Shown here piece by piece: positions 43,360 through 56,300 of a DNA stretch of 64,000 bases (positions within the stretch are counted from its first letter, which is position 1; every line of letters starts with the position of its first letter). The position numbers and the translations under genes were made by a program. Source of the stretch: Parelaphostrongylus tenuis (taxonomy: Eukaryota; Nematoda; Chromadorea; Rhabditida; Metastrongylidae); contig JAHQIW010006057.1 in assembly GCA_019055375.1 (NCBI GenBank), positions 1 to 64,000 of the forward strand, in the 5' to 3' direction. The notes beneath the pieces are model-generated. The model was not told where the DNA came from, made no database searches, and was given only the letters and a program-made list of their open reading frames with translations.

Positions 43360-45910
43360 GCGAGTCCTACGTTTTGGTGAAATTGCCAATGTATCGAGAC
43401 GAGGGAAATAATTTGAAGTCGTGAAGAAAGCGACTGAGGTGATAATGAATAGAGGCTTCACTCACTTTTTTTGACGTTCCAAGTTTCTCACCAAAATATT
43501 TGTTTGTGAAACTGGAACGCCCCGGTTTCTCGCAATTTCTCCATCATGTGTTAATAATACAAAGTTTTTTATTGTATAATTCGTATATTGAGTTCATTTC
43601 ATTTGCATAATGGCCCCAAACTCTTGTGGCTCATCTCATTTCTACGAATATCTCAAAAGAATCAATTGAAAACTGAACAGCTGTTTTCACAGATCAGTTC
43701 AAGTCATTTCATATCCTAGGTTTTCGAAGTAATCCGAGAATTAGCAACGTGGTCAAGTTAAAGTCGGCGGATATTTTCAATATGCAGTAGGCCTGACGAT
43801 TGATTATTGAGCCATGCATGTGGTCCGTTGAGGTCACTTATACAATGCACTACACTTGTGTCTCCCTTAACAGCCTCTTCAGCTGCGCAGTAGGCTTTTG
43901 TCTTAGCCACTCCGTCTCGAGTGGAGCAAAACCCCTAAACATAAAGGAAACGAAGACACACTCTTTAGACGTGCAATTAAATGAAAGAAATCACTAAATG
44001 ACAGTGTTGCACACTCGATTGCTCTTGGGTGGAATTTATGAAATATTATACCGTTCGTTTTGAGTGCTTTATCAAGACCACGCTCAAAATACAATGGAAC
44101 TTATACGGTGCAATACGTGTGTTTCGGCCTTGACAGCCGCATCAGTTGCGCAGTGCCTTTCGTCTTAACCAATCCCTCTCATGGGAACCCAGCTCATCCA
44201 CAAATTCAAAATAAACCCACGCGCAGCTATTTGATCTCGCCACGGCTTTGTGGTCAGTTATGATACTTGGCATAGGAGGTAAGAATTAGTTCACAGGCGA
44301 TGTAATTGATTACTGCATTGAAATGCACTACGAAATTGGGCAAAATATTCAGCTTATTGCGATCATAATATTTTCTATTGAAAAAACTCCTTTCCCATTC
44401 TTATTCACAAATTATAATTGATTGACATTCATTTATTTGTTATTTGTGAGTTAGTAAGTATCCTTGTGATTACAAAGGCGGATCAGTGTGATAATACCTA
44501 TCGAATCGATAGACCTGGTGTATAGAAAGCTACTCTGTTCAAAAACATTATCGCTAAACGTAGATCTTCATGCATTTGACAACACTTGAAGGTAAGTTGT
44601 GTTGGTTGTTTTTATCACGATACAGAGCGAACATTGGTTGGTCTCATTTTGTGGTATTTAACTGATAGAGCAATCGAACTAGTGCTCACCTAACCAGTGA
44701 CCGCTTGTTATTACTCCTACAGTCTGATGATTATATAGAAGAAGAGCTCATCCGTTAGTATATTTACTTTTGAGAACGGCGATCGGAAGTGTCACTCTGG
44801 AAAACCTTTACTCAGGACTCAGCAGGTGAGTGAGGGTTGTAATGAATTCAATGAACCCTCTTACGCCTTCAAATGATTGACATTACACATAGGTAAAGAA
44901 AACAAAGCTCGTCCCAAAACCAGTATGTTGTTGAGCACACCTAGCAAATAATTCTGTTTTGTATGCTGACACTATGAGATAATAAACAACGTCGCCAGCG
45001 CTGTAAAAAATCTGCCTGTTATGAGTTTTTTCACAAACGCTGATAGGAACTGAATAAGTAGTTCCGCGTTGTAGCAGTTCCGTGTTTTAGCAGATTTGCT
45101 GAGTGACGTATAGCTTTGCCATGACATTCTATTTTCAATTCGGATACGACACTGCACGAAGATGGTGGTTCAACCCATGCTTTTTGAAACTTCAGTGTAT
45201 ATAATAAGTTATGTGGGCCATTGAATTGTATATTATTTGTGGCTCCCAGCTCGAAAAGCGCTGTCATGATATCTGGTTCTTGAAGTGTAGTTCTCTCAAT
45301 GCTGTTGATTGCAGCTCGAACTCTAGAAGAAAAATTCAAATTGCTTCCAGTGAGAATTTTATGGTCTCTACGGAAGTTATGGCGAAGGCAATATCAACAA
45401 ATTCGAATGTCAGTTCTCGCACTGGTCTTGATCTTGTGCATGCTTGCACTAACTTTCAAAGTGTAAGTTGTACTGCAATTGCTCGTCAACTTTCAGCTCT
45501 ATTTTCCTCCCGTGCAGCTTCAGAGATGCAGAGTATTCGAACTTGTGCATTATACAAGTGCAGTTGCTGTGCGCTTTCTGCTTTGAAGCCTCAGGATTTC
45601 GTCGTGGATGCTGCTTTTGAACAGAGAAAAGTTGAAAGCGTGTACAACCTGTGTATATCTGTATCTTCTGATGTCCGTCAAAGTTTGACACTGTGAAACA
45701 GCTTTTTTTTACTATGGTGAGCCTACCTAAGACATACGTCACAAAATCCGTCAATAAAAGACTTGAATGAAAAAGGTGCCACAGCATTTATTTCCAACTA
45801 TCGTAATCCCGGCTTACCTATAACGATGCATGAACTATACCACGCATTAGCTTTGACGTTCATGTAATGAACTGGGATAGTATGTGCCTTTGGACAACCC
45901 ATTTCCTCGG
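43360..45910. repeat. Third, diverged homologue of duplication 2, without Penelope insertions
   Basis: It shares blocks in the same order with 28080-30110, with its duplicate in unit 2, and with 35890-36520: CCAATGTATCGA, CAAACTCTTGTGGCT, ACAAATTATAATTG, TTATTTGTGAG, GAAGAGCTCAT, AGTTCCGCGTTGTA and CTCTCAATG-TGTT. At the two places where units 1 and 2 carry Penelope DNA, this copy runs through without it. A direct-repeat pair of the 9648 family lies at 43800-44260. Confidence 0.75.
45440..45700. repeat. Unidentified conserved block, copy 3 of 3
   Basis: Homologous to 36151-36370 (same orientation) and 40440-40650 (inverted). A 161-codon plus-strand frame (45211-45696) and a 112-codon minus-strand frame overlap it. 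Neither is preserved in the homologue at 35890-36370, so neither is supported as a gene. Confidence 0.5.
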
Positions 45911-48269
45911 TATTTCGCGTTGACTGCCGCCATAAACTATAAGCACGATATGTGGTACATAAAATAGTTTGGAGACTTGCCAAAAATGTAACTTCCTTGT
46001 TGCCCAGCAGTGCTATCACCCGATAGAGTCAAACGCAGGCTAAACTTCAAAGTTTTGCATATCATTATCAGATTCAATTCGGTTGGAAGGGGATTAATTT
46101 CTGAGCCTATCCTTTTACTTGGTAAGAACTTTGCATTAGAGTGTTAGCAATCATTCAAAAGCTAAATCTCAGGAAAAACTCTCTTTTAAAGCTGTAGCAT
46201 CCAAAAAAATATTATGTTCTGTTCTTTTTTTCCTATAAGCTATCATAAGAGCTTTTTTAAAGATCAAATACATTTCTAAGTTCTTCGAGACTTGCGCCAT
46301 AGAAAGAGTACTGGCAATTTGAAGAATGATTTTTGCCCAGAGAAATATCAGCGAGATAAGATGCAAAACGCATGGTGCGTGTAAAACATAATTTTTTCTA
46401 AATGCTGCACTGCTCCAAAAAGGCTTTTTTAAAAACCATCTATGTAGGGTCGCCAGCCAGAGATTTGTGTTTTTGAATGATTACTAACACTTTTATGAAA
46501 AGTTCGTATCCCGCGAAAGGATAGGTTTGAAAATTAGTACTTTTCTATACAAAAAGAACCAATCATCACTCAGAGTCTTCGTATATTATAGATCCTTATT
46601 TAGCATTTTAGCACACTATTTATTTGTCCTCAGGGCTTTTTCTGTTAATTTCCACCGTGCGTATTTCTTTACTTCTTTTATTCAGTTCGCTAGTTTTCGT
46701 CTTCTCGAACGTAGTAGAATACTGGCTGACCATGTCACCTTGCAATATCGAGGGTAGTCTGATTGTTTGGCTACATAGGACGTTCGTTATTGACCAACGG
46801 AGAGTGATGGGGAGGAGCGCAGTACAGACCGCGCGCGCAGCAACGAGCATCGCAACCACTCGGTCACAAAGACCCATAGAACTTTACCATGATTAACATT
46901 TCAGCGCTTTCGCCTTTGCCAGCGTCACGATGACTTGAATCGAGTGTCCACTGTCATTTTGTTTCTTATCTTGGTCGACACAACTGTCACATTTAGACAA
47001 TCGAGTACCATGAAGTATCTGCGCGAATAAAACTGGCTGCCTTCCATAGTGATCTCCAGTCTCTCTGAAATGATCTGTCGCCTAGTAGACAGCAATCTAC
47101 ATGAGTGACCAAATCTGTTTGCTCACACGGCCTTGTATCAAACAGGTATGGAAACATTCGTTGAAATTCGTCGATTTAGTACAATAAGTTTCCGAAGTTT
47201 AGGAAGAAGTTATGGCGAAACTGTTCTTCGCAAAGCAATTCACCAGATCATTGCATGACTGCTACAGCACGGAACTCCTACAACACAGAACGCCTCCAAC
47301 GAGGAAATGCAACAACACGGAGCTGCACAACACGAAGGTGCTTACTTAGCTTCGTCTGGCGTTCATGAAAATTTCTTAACACGGCCGAAGACTTTTAAGC
47401 GTTGACGGTGCTTTCGTTTGTCATTCGCTATGCGAACAATATCAGTATTTCTTTAAAATTGAGATGTAATTGGTTGCATGTGTTAGGTCGCTTGCACAGA
47501 AGCGTGAAAAATTTTCCATTACATCACCATACATTTCCAACCCTAAGTGGATAGTTTTTAGAAGTGACACGCTCATGCCATCGTTCTTTGCATACAGTTG
47601 TATGAATTGATAAGAGAACTCTCCTAATTTACTCGACGAACTATTAGCATACAAATGAAGAGTCACTGATTTTATTGAGCGCCATCCTGATCGTTTGAAT
47701 GCCTAAAATCACAAAATAAAAGCCTCATTGCTCGGTGTTGTATAACTTTGAACAGAGAGCATCTATATCTACTTCATATAGCCGTTTTAGGAAGAAAATC
47801 TTTCCGAATGCAGAGAAGATCAAGTATGGGGAAGCAGATACTAAGCAGGGAGAGTAGCTATTTTTTTTGGTGGGTATATCGACTCAAGGGCAATCACGAA
47901 ATCGATGAATTTTACCAACTGGTTTATTTTCTGATTGACTCAGAACCTTTTCAGTCTACTGTTCTTTACAACTTCGTTTTTGACACATTCATCATATAGT
48001 CTGCAAGAATGTTTCAAGCTTTTATGGAGTCGATATGTTACGTACCGTTCGTGGCTCACGCGTGTTTCGGCGTTATCGCCATCATCAGAGTGTTTTCTGT
48101 AGTCTTGTTGCACTTATCATAGCGATGATGACGATGATAGTACGATGAATAGTATATCGTGGCCACCAGCGTACCTACAGTCGATGTTATGCGGCTGGTA
48201 CAAACAATATATTGCAAAATAACGTTGAGTGATTCGTAAAACTATGACGTTAGTCAGAACTTGTACCGC
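45911..48269. other. Intergenic, nothing recognised
   Basis: No supported gene. The GGCGAAACTGTTCTTCGC segment at 47215 recurs at about 57118 and 60399, each a few kilobases upstream of or between family genes, which suggests old duplicated flanking DNA. Confidence 0.45.
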
Positions 48270-48445
48270 AATCCAACCTTTCCGGGATCGCGTGCTTAAC
48301 CAACTGCACTACCAGCGCTTGTTTGACCACCACTCTTTCTACTCTATAAAGCATCATTATGTCAGAATTCAACGGCCAACGCTTGGTCTAGCAAGTCATA
48401 TCGCCAATGACCAAGTTACGCTGGCAGATATTGTATACACGTAAT
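48270..48445 (-). repeat. tRNA-like inverted-repeat element
   Basis: CGCGTGCTTAACCAACTGCA and CTACCAGCGCTTGTTTGACC are the minus-strand A-box region, and CGGCCAACGCTTGGTCTAGC the core. Diverged. Confidence 0.65.
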
Positions 48446-48529
48446 TGGCAAAAATTCGTTTTTAATCAACCGCTGAATAGCTGATAAGATGTTTGTCGAT
48501 CACATGTATCTATATTGTCACCGTAACTG

Positions 48530-48735
48530 GGATCGATGTCGATAAGGCTTGCCATGCCAAACCGATGACTGTTTGCCGCTAAGACATCGATGTGTTGTAG
48601 CTCAGAAAGAATGGTGGCGAAAACATGCGCCGGTATTACAAGTGATTAAGCACACGCTTCTGGAAAAGATGAAATTCGTGTTCGAATCCTGTCTGACCTC
48701 AAAGTCTTGCACATCACTCAGCATTGTTGGGTAAA
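48530..48735 (+). repeat. tRNA-like inverted-repeat element
   Basis: GATCGATGTCGATAAGGC starts the copy. A B box GTTCGAATCC follows at about 48681, then GCACATCACTCAGCATTG at the end. Opposite orientation to its neighbour at 48270. Confidence 0.7.
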
Positions 48736-50127
48736 ATATTATTTGTGCCAACCTCAATACGTCGACATTACGTACGCTGGTGACCATGATATATTTTTCC
48801 ATCGGCGTACTATTTATCGTCGCCATATCTCTATAATAGAGGCCAATGGCTCCTGAAGAGCTTATAATAATGGCGAAATCTGCCGAAAAGCGCATAAGCC
48901 ACGAACGGAGCGAGGCATATTAACCTCAAGCAAGCTTGAAAATATGCCTACAAGTTATACATTGATTTAGAAACTCTAGTTGCGATATGAGTCGAACTGA
49001 TCACCTATTATTAGAGAGCAGCATTTCGACTTACTCCAAATAAACCTTTTTGGAACATTGGATGAATGAGTGGAACTACTGGAGAGTTTTGACCGAAACA
49101 CAAATGAAATTAACTTTCACTTTACGATATGTGCAATAACATATTCTGTTTTGCACACATCTCGAAGAAACTGCGCAAATTGGCGACGTTACATAAACAT
49201 CTGCTTTGGTGAGAAAATGGAACGTTAGAAACGGTGAGTAAGGGTGCTCCTGCTTAGTGTCAAGTCAGTCGCATTCTTAGAAACGTTTACTTCACTGAGC
49301 CATTTCGATTCCTTGCCAATCCCTTAAAGTGTGGGAATCCCGCACGTCATGACAAGACTTATTACCCTAATATCATTGCTTTTTCTACCATCATTTCTGA
49401 GAGCGTTTCCTTTTTGCTCCCTCATATTAAAGTATTTTAGAAACAATCTTAATCCAAGTCCCCTTTCAAATTCTTCGGCGGAATTCTTTGATAAGTTCTC
49501 ACTTGAGTTATCGGTCGCCTTCCTCATCAACAAGACATATTTTATAGGCGTAGAAATGCAGAAACTATGAGAAAATGAAAGATTATCAAACGCAATCTCT
49601 GTTCTTTTCTAAATTCGTTGCCAGGAACTTTTCCAAGCAGATGTTGTGTTTCGATTTTGTCAATCGACACTTCTTTTACAGATTTTCGCTTGAAGGTGCA
49701 ATTGTAATTTCGACATTTTCTCTATTACGAATATTTTAATTTTGGAAAGTCGGATTTTCATGACGCAGTATCAGAAATGAGAATGTGAGAACCGAATTAA
49801 TAGCCTCATTTACGGATTGGTGCTTTGCTATAATTCATTCACAGGTCTCATTCAGTTCGTCATTTAACATTTGACATGCATTTGATCTCATCAACCGCTC
49901 TCGTTTTCTTCGCAGTAGCAGATTTTTTTCACACGGTTTATTTTGAGAAATTTTGCTTCAAATCAAACGGATTTCAAATTCATGTAGTCCTTGAATAAGT
50001 TGGAAATTTGAAGCATACGCTAAGTGCTGAGTACCAAATTCGACTTACATTGTGAATTATCTGGTGTAAAAAGTTGCAGTTTAGCTCTTAGTTGGGTCTA
50101 CAATATTCGTATTTGTATCAGAAGAAA
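48736..50127. other. Intergenic upstream of copy F
   Basis: No supported gene; weak similarity to the upstream regions of copies E and C around 49500-49700. Confidence 0.45.
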
Positions 50128-50144
50128 ATGAGTATTCTTACAAC

Positions 50145-53100
50145 ATGACGAAACTTCCGAGCCATTCTATTGTAATATCGCTGCTGGTCACAGTCTCGAC
50201 AGTGTTGGGATGTGGAGTGATACCTGCTGGCCAAGGTAGTAAACAAAAATTGTTTTTATAGCAGAGATATTTCCAGTCTTGCATGTAAGTTCCATAAACT
50301 TTGATAATAATAAGTACATCTAAGGCATCCTCATTGCTCAATAGGCATATAGTCAAAGCCTTTTGCTGGAACGATGTTAGATTCATAGATTCATATTAGA
50401 AGGGGGAATTTTTGTCATAGATTATTTGATATAGTATTCAATTTTTGATTACTCACTGCGTAAACTACGAAATTCCATTTTAGCGAGTAATAGGACCTTC
50501 ACCGTCACGGGCTTTACCACTTTGCCTGTTGCCATGGTTTACACTAGCGCAATGAATGCTGTTCGGTTCCCTAGTATTGCAACTAGCGAGGCGGGCGCCA
50601 GAGGATTTGTGCAACGTCTTGTAATGCAGACAGTGAGTTTTCAAATCTTAGGTTACAACTTTTTTTCGAAAATCTTGAAAGTCTTAGGCAGCAAGTGGAA
50701 TTTTTGACATTTAGGCCTACAGTGTTTTCATTCTTGAGCAGCTTCACGTATTCTTACATAGCATATAGTTTTAATCTTCGATTTTTCTTTACTTTCTGGT
50801 GTATATACTTCGAATGAAGACAATTTCGAATAAATTGTTCCAACAAGCACAGAAATTTGTTCTTCAGGTGTTTGATGTTCTCGAACGCCAAGCTCGTAGC
50901 GCTCTCCTACCCGATGCTGTAATCTCAGCCATTTTGGACCAACTTGCCGTTGAGATCAGTACAATCCAATGAACTGCCCTCTGGTTACTGGCCCAGAAGA
51001 GGATCGTGAGTTTCAGCATTGAGCAACCCATTCAAAAGTACTCAGGCAAAAATGCAACAGGCATCAAAGCTTAAAATGTTCTTATTCAAAAGAAGCGATT
51101 ACTATTCCAGATAGATTGAACAACTTTTGTAGAGATACTACAAAGTCTTCAAAGTATGAAGAAAACTAATGTAGTGGCCTCAAAATTTCAAATCAGTGCC
51201 ATTTTTCAGACGAGTTTAATTCTTCTTTCGATAAACATGAAGGGTACTTATAAGTTAGACGGCGACAAATTCAAAGCGATCTCATTTTTCACAGGAGTGT
51301 TTGTAAGCATTCGGAAGCTCAAATCTCCTGCTACAACTCCATGTCGCCGGTTCCAAAATATCCTTTCATAACGGTCCAATATCAAGCATCCAATATAGAA
51401 TTTTGTTTCGTACTTGCCTTTTCCTTCATTTTTATCATTTACATAATTTGCTAGAAGCACGAACAGCACATCAGCATGTAGAGGATTTTCCGTAGTGTCA
51501 GAATCTACGTTTTTATCTGAAGTTTCTGTCGATACGGTGAAAAAATCCCCAAGTGATTAACAATATTTCAAACGCGATCGATCGCACTGCCCCTGCCCCA
51601 ACTCCCAGCTCCGTGAATGGCAGGTTAACAAAGTCGTCGAAAATGTAAAATTCGATCTCATTTGCCCTGCTAACGAAATTTCCAGAAAATAAGCATAACG
51701 TTGAAATATTTGTTATTGTGCTATGAATAGGAATAAATAAGAAAAATCAACACTTAGATTAATATTGATCTTTGTCTACATTCAGGAGGCCAGAAGGACC
51801 TAAATGATTCCAATACTGAGTTCATAGCATCATCACCTAATCATAAATAAAGATTACATTGATAATAGTCTGGGGAGAGTTCTAGAAAATGCTTGTAAAA
51901 CATTTACTTATGCACCTAATACACCCGAGCAAAGACAGAACTAATAGTCAAAGTACTCCCCTCCAACTTCAAGCACTTCCTGCCACTTTCCCGGCAAAAG
52001 GTAGATTCCGTCGGCATAAAATTGATTGATTGATTAATGCGTTCACTTGCCACCGTTGCATTTGAACCAGCAGCCATTCCTGCACCTTCAACAAACTAAT
52101 TTGCTCGCATGTTAACTTCTTGAAATAAGTAGTTAAATTATAAACCAATCAAGGCGGAGAAGTGAGCATCCAAATGAGCCAAAAATCAGAAATGCCGGCA
52201 CCCAAAAGTTACAAGCATTTCTAGAATTCTCTCCACCTATACTATGAGGTGAACCGAAAAATTGCTACCTGCAATCATCTAGCGCCACATAAATTCCGTC
52301 AAGTTGTTTCTTCTTCAAGTCTGCGGCAAAGTAAAAAGGATCATAGCTGAGTAAAATGTGAACGAAAGCCACAGCGACGACTTCTTGGTAAGATAATCTG
52401 ATGAGTCCAATAAAGGGAAGCTACAGCGACGATTTGTTAGTAAACAGGTAAATTGCCTGATCTACCGCGTAACTAGATAGTGATGGTGTTGAAACGGCGG
52501 CGACTATTGTTATTTCATTGCAGATTTTTTCATCGCAACGGCAGAAACTTTAAGTAAAGACGTATGATCCTGATACTACGGAAATTCTCTACACGCTGAC
52601 TTGCTTTTCGTGCTTCCAGCGATTAATACATGGGATAAAATGAGAGCGAAAACGAGTTCAAAACATAAGTTTATTTTGGATCTTACAGTGTTAAAAAAGG
52701 GTGTTTTGGAAATTGGCGATGTAGAGTTGTAGCCAAAGATTGAAGCTTTCAAATGATTATAACACTTCTATGAAATTACTTGTCCGCTAATAAGATCGGT
52801 TTGGAAATCTGTCGCCGTCTAACATATGTTCAGATGAAATATCATACATGGTAGGTGATAATTTGAAGGATTAAAAATAGCAGAAAAACAGTACTCTAAA
52901 GTGTCTTCAATCTCTTTTGTAATGCAAGAACGTGTCTTCATGTGACAAAAAGAATTTTGCAGACAACCCCAGAAACATGGATGAGACCTATTGCATTATC
53001 GTTGGCAACACGGTGACAGGAATTTGCACTGTAAAGATGAATGAGAATAAAAAGTGTAATATGCCAATGGGTGACATGGTGCAAATAACGACTATTAACG

Positions 53101-53320
53101 GCACACACCTGACGATTTCAGGAACATTCTCGGTTAGAATGTTTTCTTTTTTGTAGAACTTTGTTTTTCAAAACATTGTTTGTAGACCACAAATATCATC
53201 ATGGCAAATTGGTCCAGAGCGATGTGGCAAAGTGTAGTGGATAGAGCTGTTCGAGTGTTGGCATCAGGGCCGTTTGGATCGCCCTTTCTTTCGGCAAGAG
53301 CGACTGTTGGTGGAAACTGA
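50145..53320 (+). pseudogene. Secreted-family copy F, five exons, frameshift in exon 3
   Basis: Exon 1 (50145-50235) encodes the signal peptide and GCGVIPAGQ. Exon 2 (50484-50632) encodes RTFTVTGFTTLPVAMVYTSA to LVMQT. Exon 3 (50868-51005) encodes VFDVLERQARSALLPDAVIS. Exon 4 (52963-53132) encodes TYCIIVGNTVTGIC to GTHLTISGTFS. Exon 5 (53186-53320) encodes TTNIIMANWSRAMWQSVVDR to ATVGGN and TGA. Intron 3 is about 1.96 kb and holds mariner DNA. One base is missing near 50960 relative to copy C, giving a TGA at 50970. The ATG equivalent to that of copies B and D (50128) is also frameshifted and ends at once in TGA; the listed start is the next in-frame ATG. If both lesions are real it is a pseudogene with nearly perfect exons. 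Confidence 0.87.
51941..52035 (-). pseudogene. Mariner transposase C-terminus inside intron 3 of copy F
   Basis: The minus strand reads FYADGIYLLPGKWQEVLEVG then GEYFDY and TAG. This matches the end of mariner transposases (the LP-x-RW-x-K-x-x--G-YF signature). Frames upstream to about 52420 are too broken to follow, and I found no convincing terminal inverted repeats. Confidence 0.75.
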
Positions 53321-56164
53321 AGTTGGGCTATGATATGTTTCGAGTCAGACATCTATAAAAGTCCGATATTTATATATTAGCAATGGATGGAGCAGCAATA
53401 AAATGGCATATCATATGAGTATCGATTGGTAAGAGTAGTGCAAAAAATTACATGTGAGTCGACAATGTGAAGAGGTTCGGTTTAAGAACTTTTTCAGAAC
53501 AGTTGGAAAGTTTGCGAAGAACAAGGTATCAGAAGAACACTCTCTGCTTAATCTTGAAAAAACGCTGATATCAATCTCTTCCTCAATCTATAATGTAACT
53601 AGAGGAGGAAAGATCTTGAGGGCGAGGGCATAAACTGTGTGACAATATGTGAATAACACAAACATACTTATTAATATAATGAAAACGAAAATAATGTAAG
53701 TAACAGGAATGCAGTAGCACTGGAGCAAGTGGTACTGTTCTATTATGGTGACGCCACTTGAGGCCATTTGCAAAAGCTTTTTGTAGTTCATCGAACTAAA
53801 TCAAAAATTCAATGGCATGTTTAATTTATCAAATAGCTTATTTTTGGCGTCGTACCAGTCAAAATAAGATTTTGTTTCTTATTCGAAGAATTCTCATTGG
53901 ATGAAAGCTTTCTTGTAACAAACTTTTAATCGTCAGATGGAAAAATTTTTCTAAATAATAATGATAAATTTGGCTTCCGGAAAGGACTTCTTCGAGTTTT
54001 GTAACGACCGAAAGAATATTGTGTCACACTTCGTGAGCACTTCTAGTCGGCTAGGGTGTGTGTACAGCTGTAATCACCAATCCGCTACATAAATCACATG
54101 AGGATTTTTTGATGAAAATCAGAGATCTTTCCGACGTTCCAGAATTTTTCTACATGTCCGTGTGCTTTTTCATAAAAAAAAGACTTGTTGAAAATAATTT
54201 ATCGTGTTTCAAAGAGTGACAAACTCACAGTAAAATATAGATCACTGTTTAGGAGGCCAGAAAGAATGCTCATGATTAAGTGAAATCTATGAGCATCAAA
54301 AAACAGTTGAAGGCAGTTTACTTGTAATGACTAATCAATGTGATTAATGCTGAGACGGCTCGTCAGCCAGGGGCCAGTATTGCGGAATCCCATCCACATA
54401 CCTGCCAACTCTTAAGAAAGTTCTTGTCCAGTAGAAGGATTGTTTCTCCATTCCCTGCTGAATAACCGAAATAAACTCATTTCATATTAAGGGCATCGTC
54501 GGACAGAAATGACAGGCGACTGTTCTTCTCTGTTATCGAGGAAAAATGGAAAAACGACGTCATCTGCTAACAAAAAATATGCCACCGCACACTGAGTAAA
54601 CATTCAAAAACTTCAGTCTCTGGCTACTGCACTATGTAGTCGTTTTGTGACAAAGCCTTTTTGAAGCTGTTATTAAGGAAAACATTTATGTTTCTCACCT
54701 ATGTTTCCTCGTAGACCATAATTGGTACGTGGAATTACAAGTATCCATTCGATAACATAGGTTTTGGCGTAATTCTGTGCTTAATTTCTGATAGATTATT
54801 CACTGAAGCGTGGCAGGGGATTGAGATTACATAGGCGGGCATTGTTCATTAATTGATCTATGGGTGGGAAGGAGGACAGGAGGGGCTATGTGCACGTGGC
54901 CAGTGCAGAACATATTTTTATTCTAAATGCTACAGCGTTATGAAGAGGTCTTGTTTGAAAAGAAGCAGGTAGCGCAGTCTCCACAGATTTAAGATTGCGA
55001 ATTGATGTTAGCACTCTTAAAGGAAGTTCTTGTCCTGTGAAAGAGATCGTTTCTCAAATCCGCGCCGGTTAACCGAAATGATATCAGGAAATGAATCATC
55101 GTGCCATAAGAGTATTACCAGAAGCAAACGACAGGCGACATCTTACATCCAGCAACTCAGCAATCTGTTCCTTTCGTGGGAGAGAGTAATCCAGTCATCG
55201 TTCACCCATCAATCTCTCCTATTCGTAGTGTCCACATTGTGGTGCTTTCGACATATTTTCAAATTCGTTTTATACATTAGCGATGAAGGAGGCAAGCTGT
55301 TTCAGATGAGCCTGCTGCTAAAACTCACAAATAGGCTGCATATAGACCAGAAAAAAGTGTGTGCATCAACGAGTCTTTCTGATCCTCTAGAGATTGTCAC
55401 TGTCTTCAACTAGAAAATCAGATAGGGATTGGGTAGTCTAGCTAGGACGTTCATACCATAAGAGTTTATGATTGCTTCAAAGATTTGTGAGGACATTTGT
55501 TGTTCAATTACACAGACTGTATGTGTTGATGATAATTGCATTGGCTAATGTTGATTAGATATAAAGAGTGAAAGAAATGAAGGCTCAGGATTAGGGGTGT
55601 AATTTTTTTTAGAGAAGTACTCCACAAATTGATGACCATAAATCCTTCGAAGCCTGCTCCTACTGCTAATGTGACACTGGACGTGGCATAAGCTTTTTTC
55701 AAAACAGTACTTCCTTCATGTCTAGCTTTTAATACCTCGGCATGGGCTGTCAATGTCTTGCTTTATTCAAAAGCTTACATAGGTTTTGCAGATTTATTTT
55801 TGAACTTCTTAGTGGAAACGCCTCCTTCAAAACTGAGATAATTTTCGTTGAGTGTTCATGGCAATCATTTCGTCTTAATTGGATTTCGACGTCGTCACAT
55901 GGGCTCGATTCGAACACAGTGGAACACTATTGAGAATGGATTACCGTCATTCAGCACAGTTCCCCATGCAAAGTATTTCAAATCTCGAGACAGAACTTGA
56001 AAGTGTACTCTGATTTTTTGCAACTTAGGAGACTGTATAATTTGCCCTTACAACAGAGAGGGAGATCGTATTAGCTTATGCACAATATATTTATATTCAT
56101 ATAAATACATATATAATATGATGTACGACACGCAGGAAAGAATAGATTTGTGAGACGCGTAGAC
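53321..56164. other. Mostly unrecognised; one diverged direct repeat
   Basis: The segment 54395-54540 (CCAACTCTTAAGAAAGTTCT, TCTCC, ACCGAAAT, GACAGGCGAC) recurs at 55008-55140 (GCACTCTTAAAGGAAGTTCT, ACCGAAAT, GACAGGCGACATCT). A 127-codon frame (55030-55413) starts within the second copy. I do not recognise it. Confidence 0.5.
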
Positions 56165-56300
56165 CCTTCTGTGTGCGCACAGAAGAGCATCTAGATGGTA
56201 AATACAAGTTCGAGAAAGCACACCTAAGTGCACATAGGGCGCAGAAGCATAACGGCTCGGAATGGCGAATAAGTAGCTTTCGCTCAAAACACGACAGCTT
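56165..56300 (+). mobile_element. Penelope GIY-YIG fragment
   Basis: Starts VRTEEHLDGKYKFEKAHLSA followed by HRAQKHNGSEW. This corresponds to the MEEHLADMRHNRRNTPLGTH and NAQKHDGVDY part of the endonuclease at 38940-39030. About 40 codons remain. Confidence 0.75.

Noticed and set aside
45211..45696. Longest open frame of the window (161 codons, plus strand)
   Set aside because: The homologous DNA at 35890-36370 has stops in this frame, no family is recognisable, and the frame overlaps a 112-codon frame on the other strand.
52395..52430. CTGATGAGTCC motif resembling a hammerhead
   Set aside because: Stem II does not close, GAAA is not in place, and no complementary stem I follows; chance match.
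53134..53352. 72-codon minus-strand frame
   Set aside because: Antisense shadow of exon 5 of copy F; the same shadow appears at 63371-63656 under copy C.
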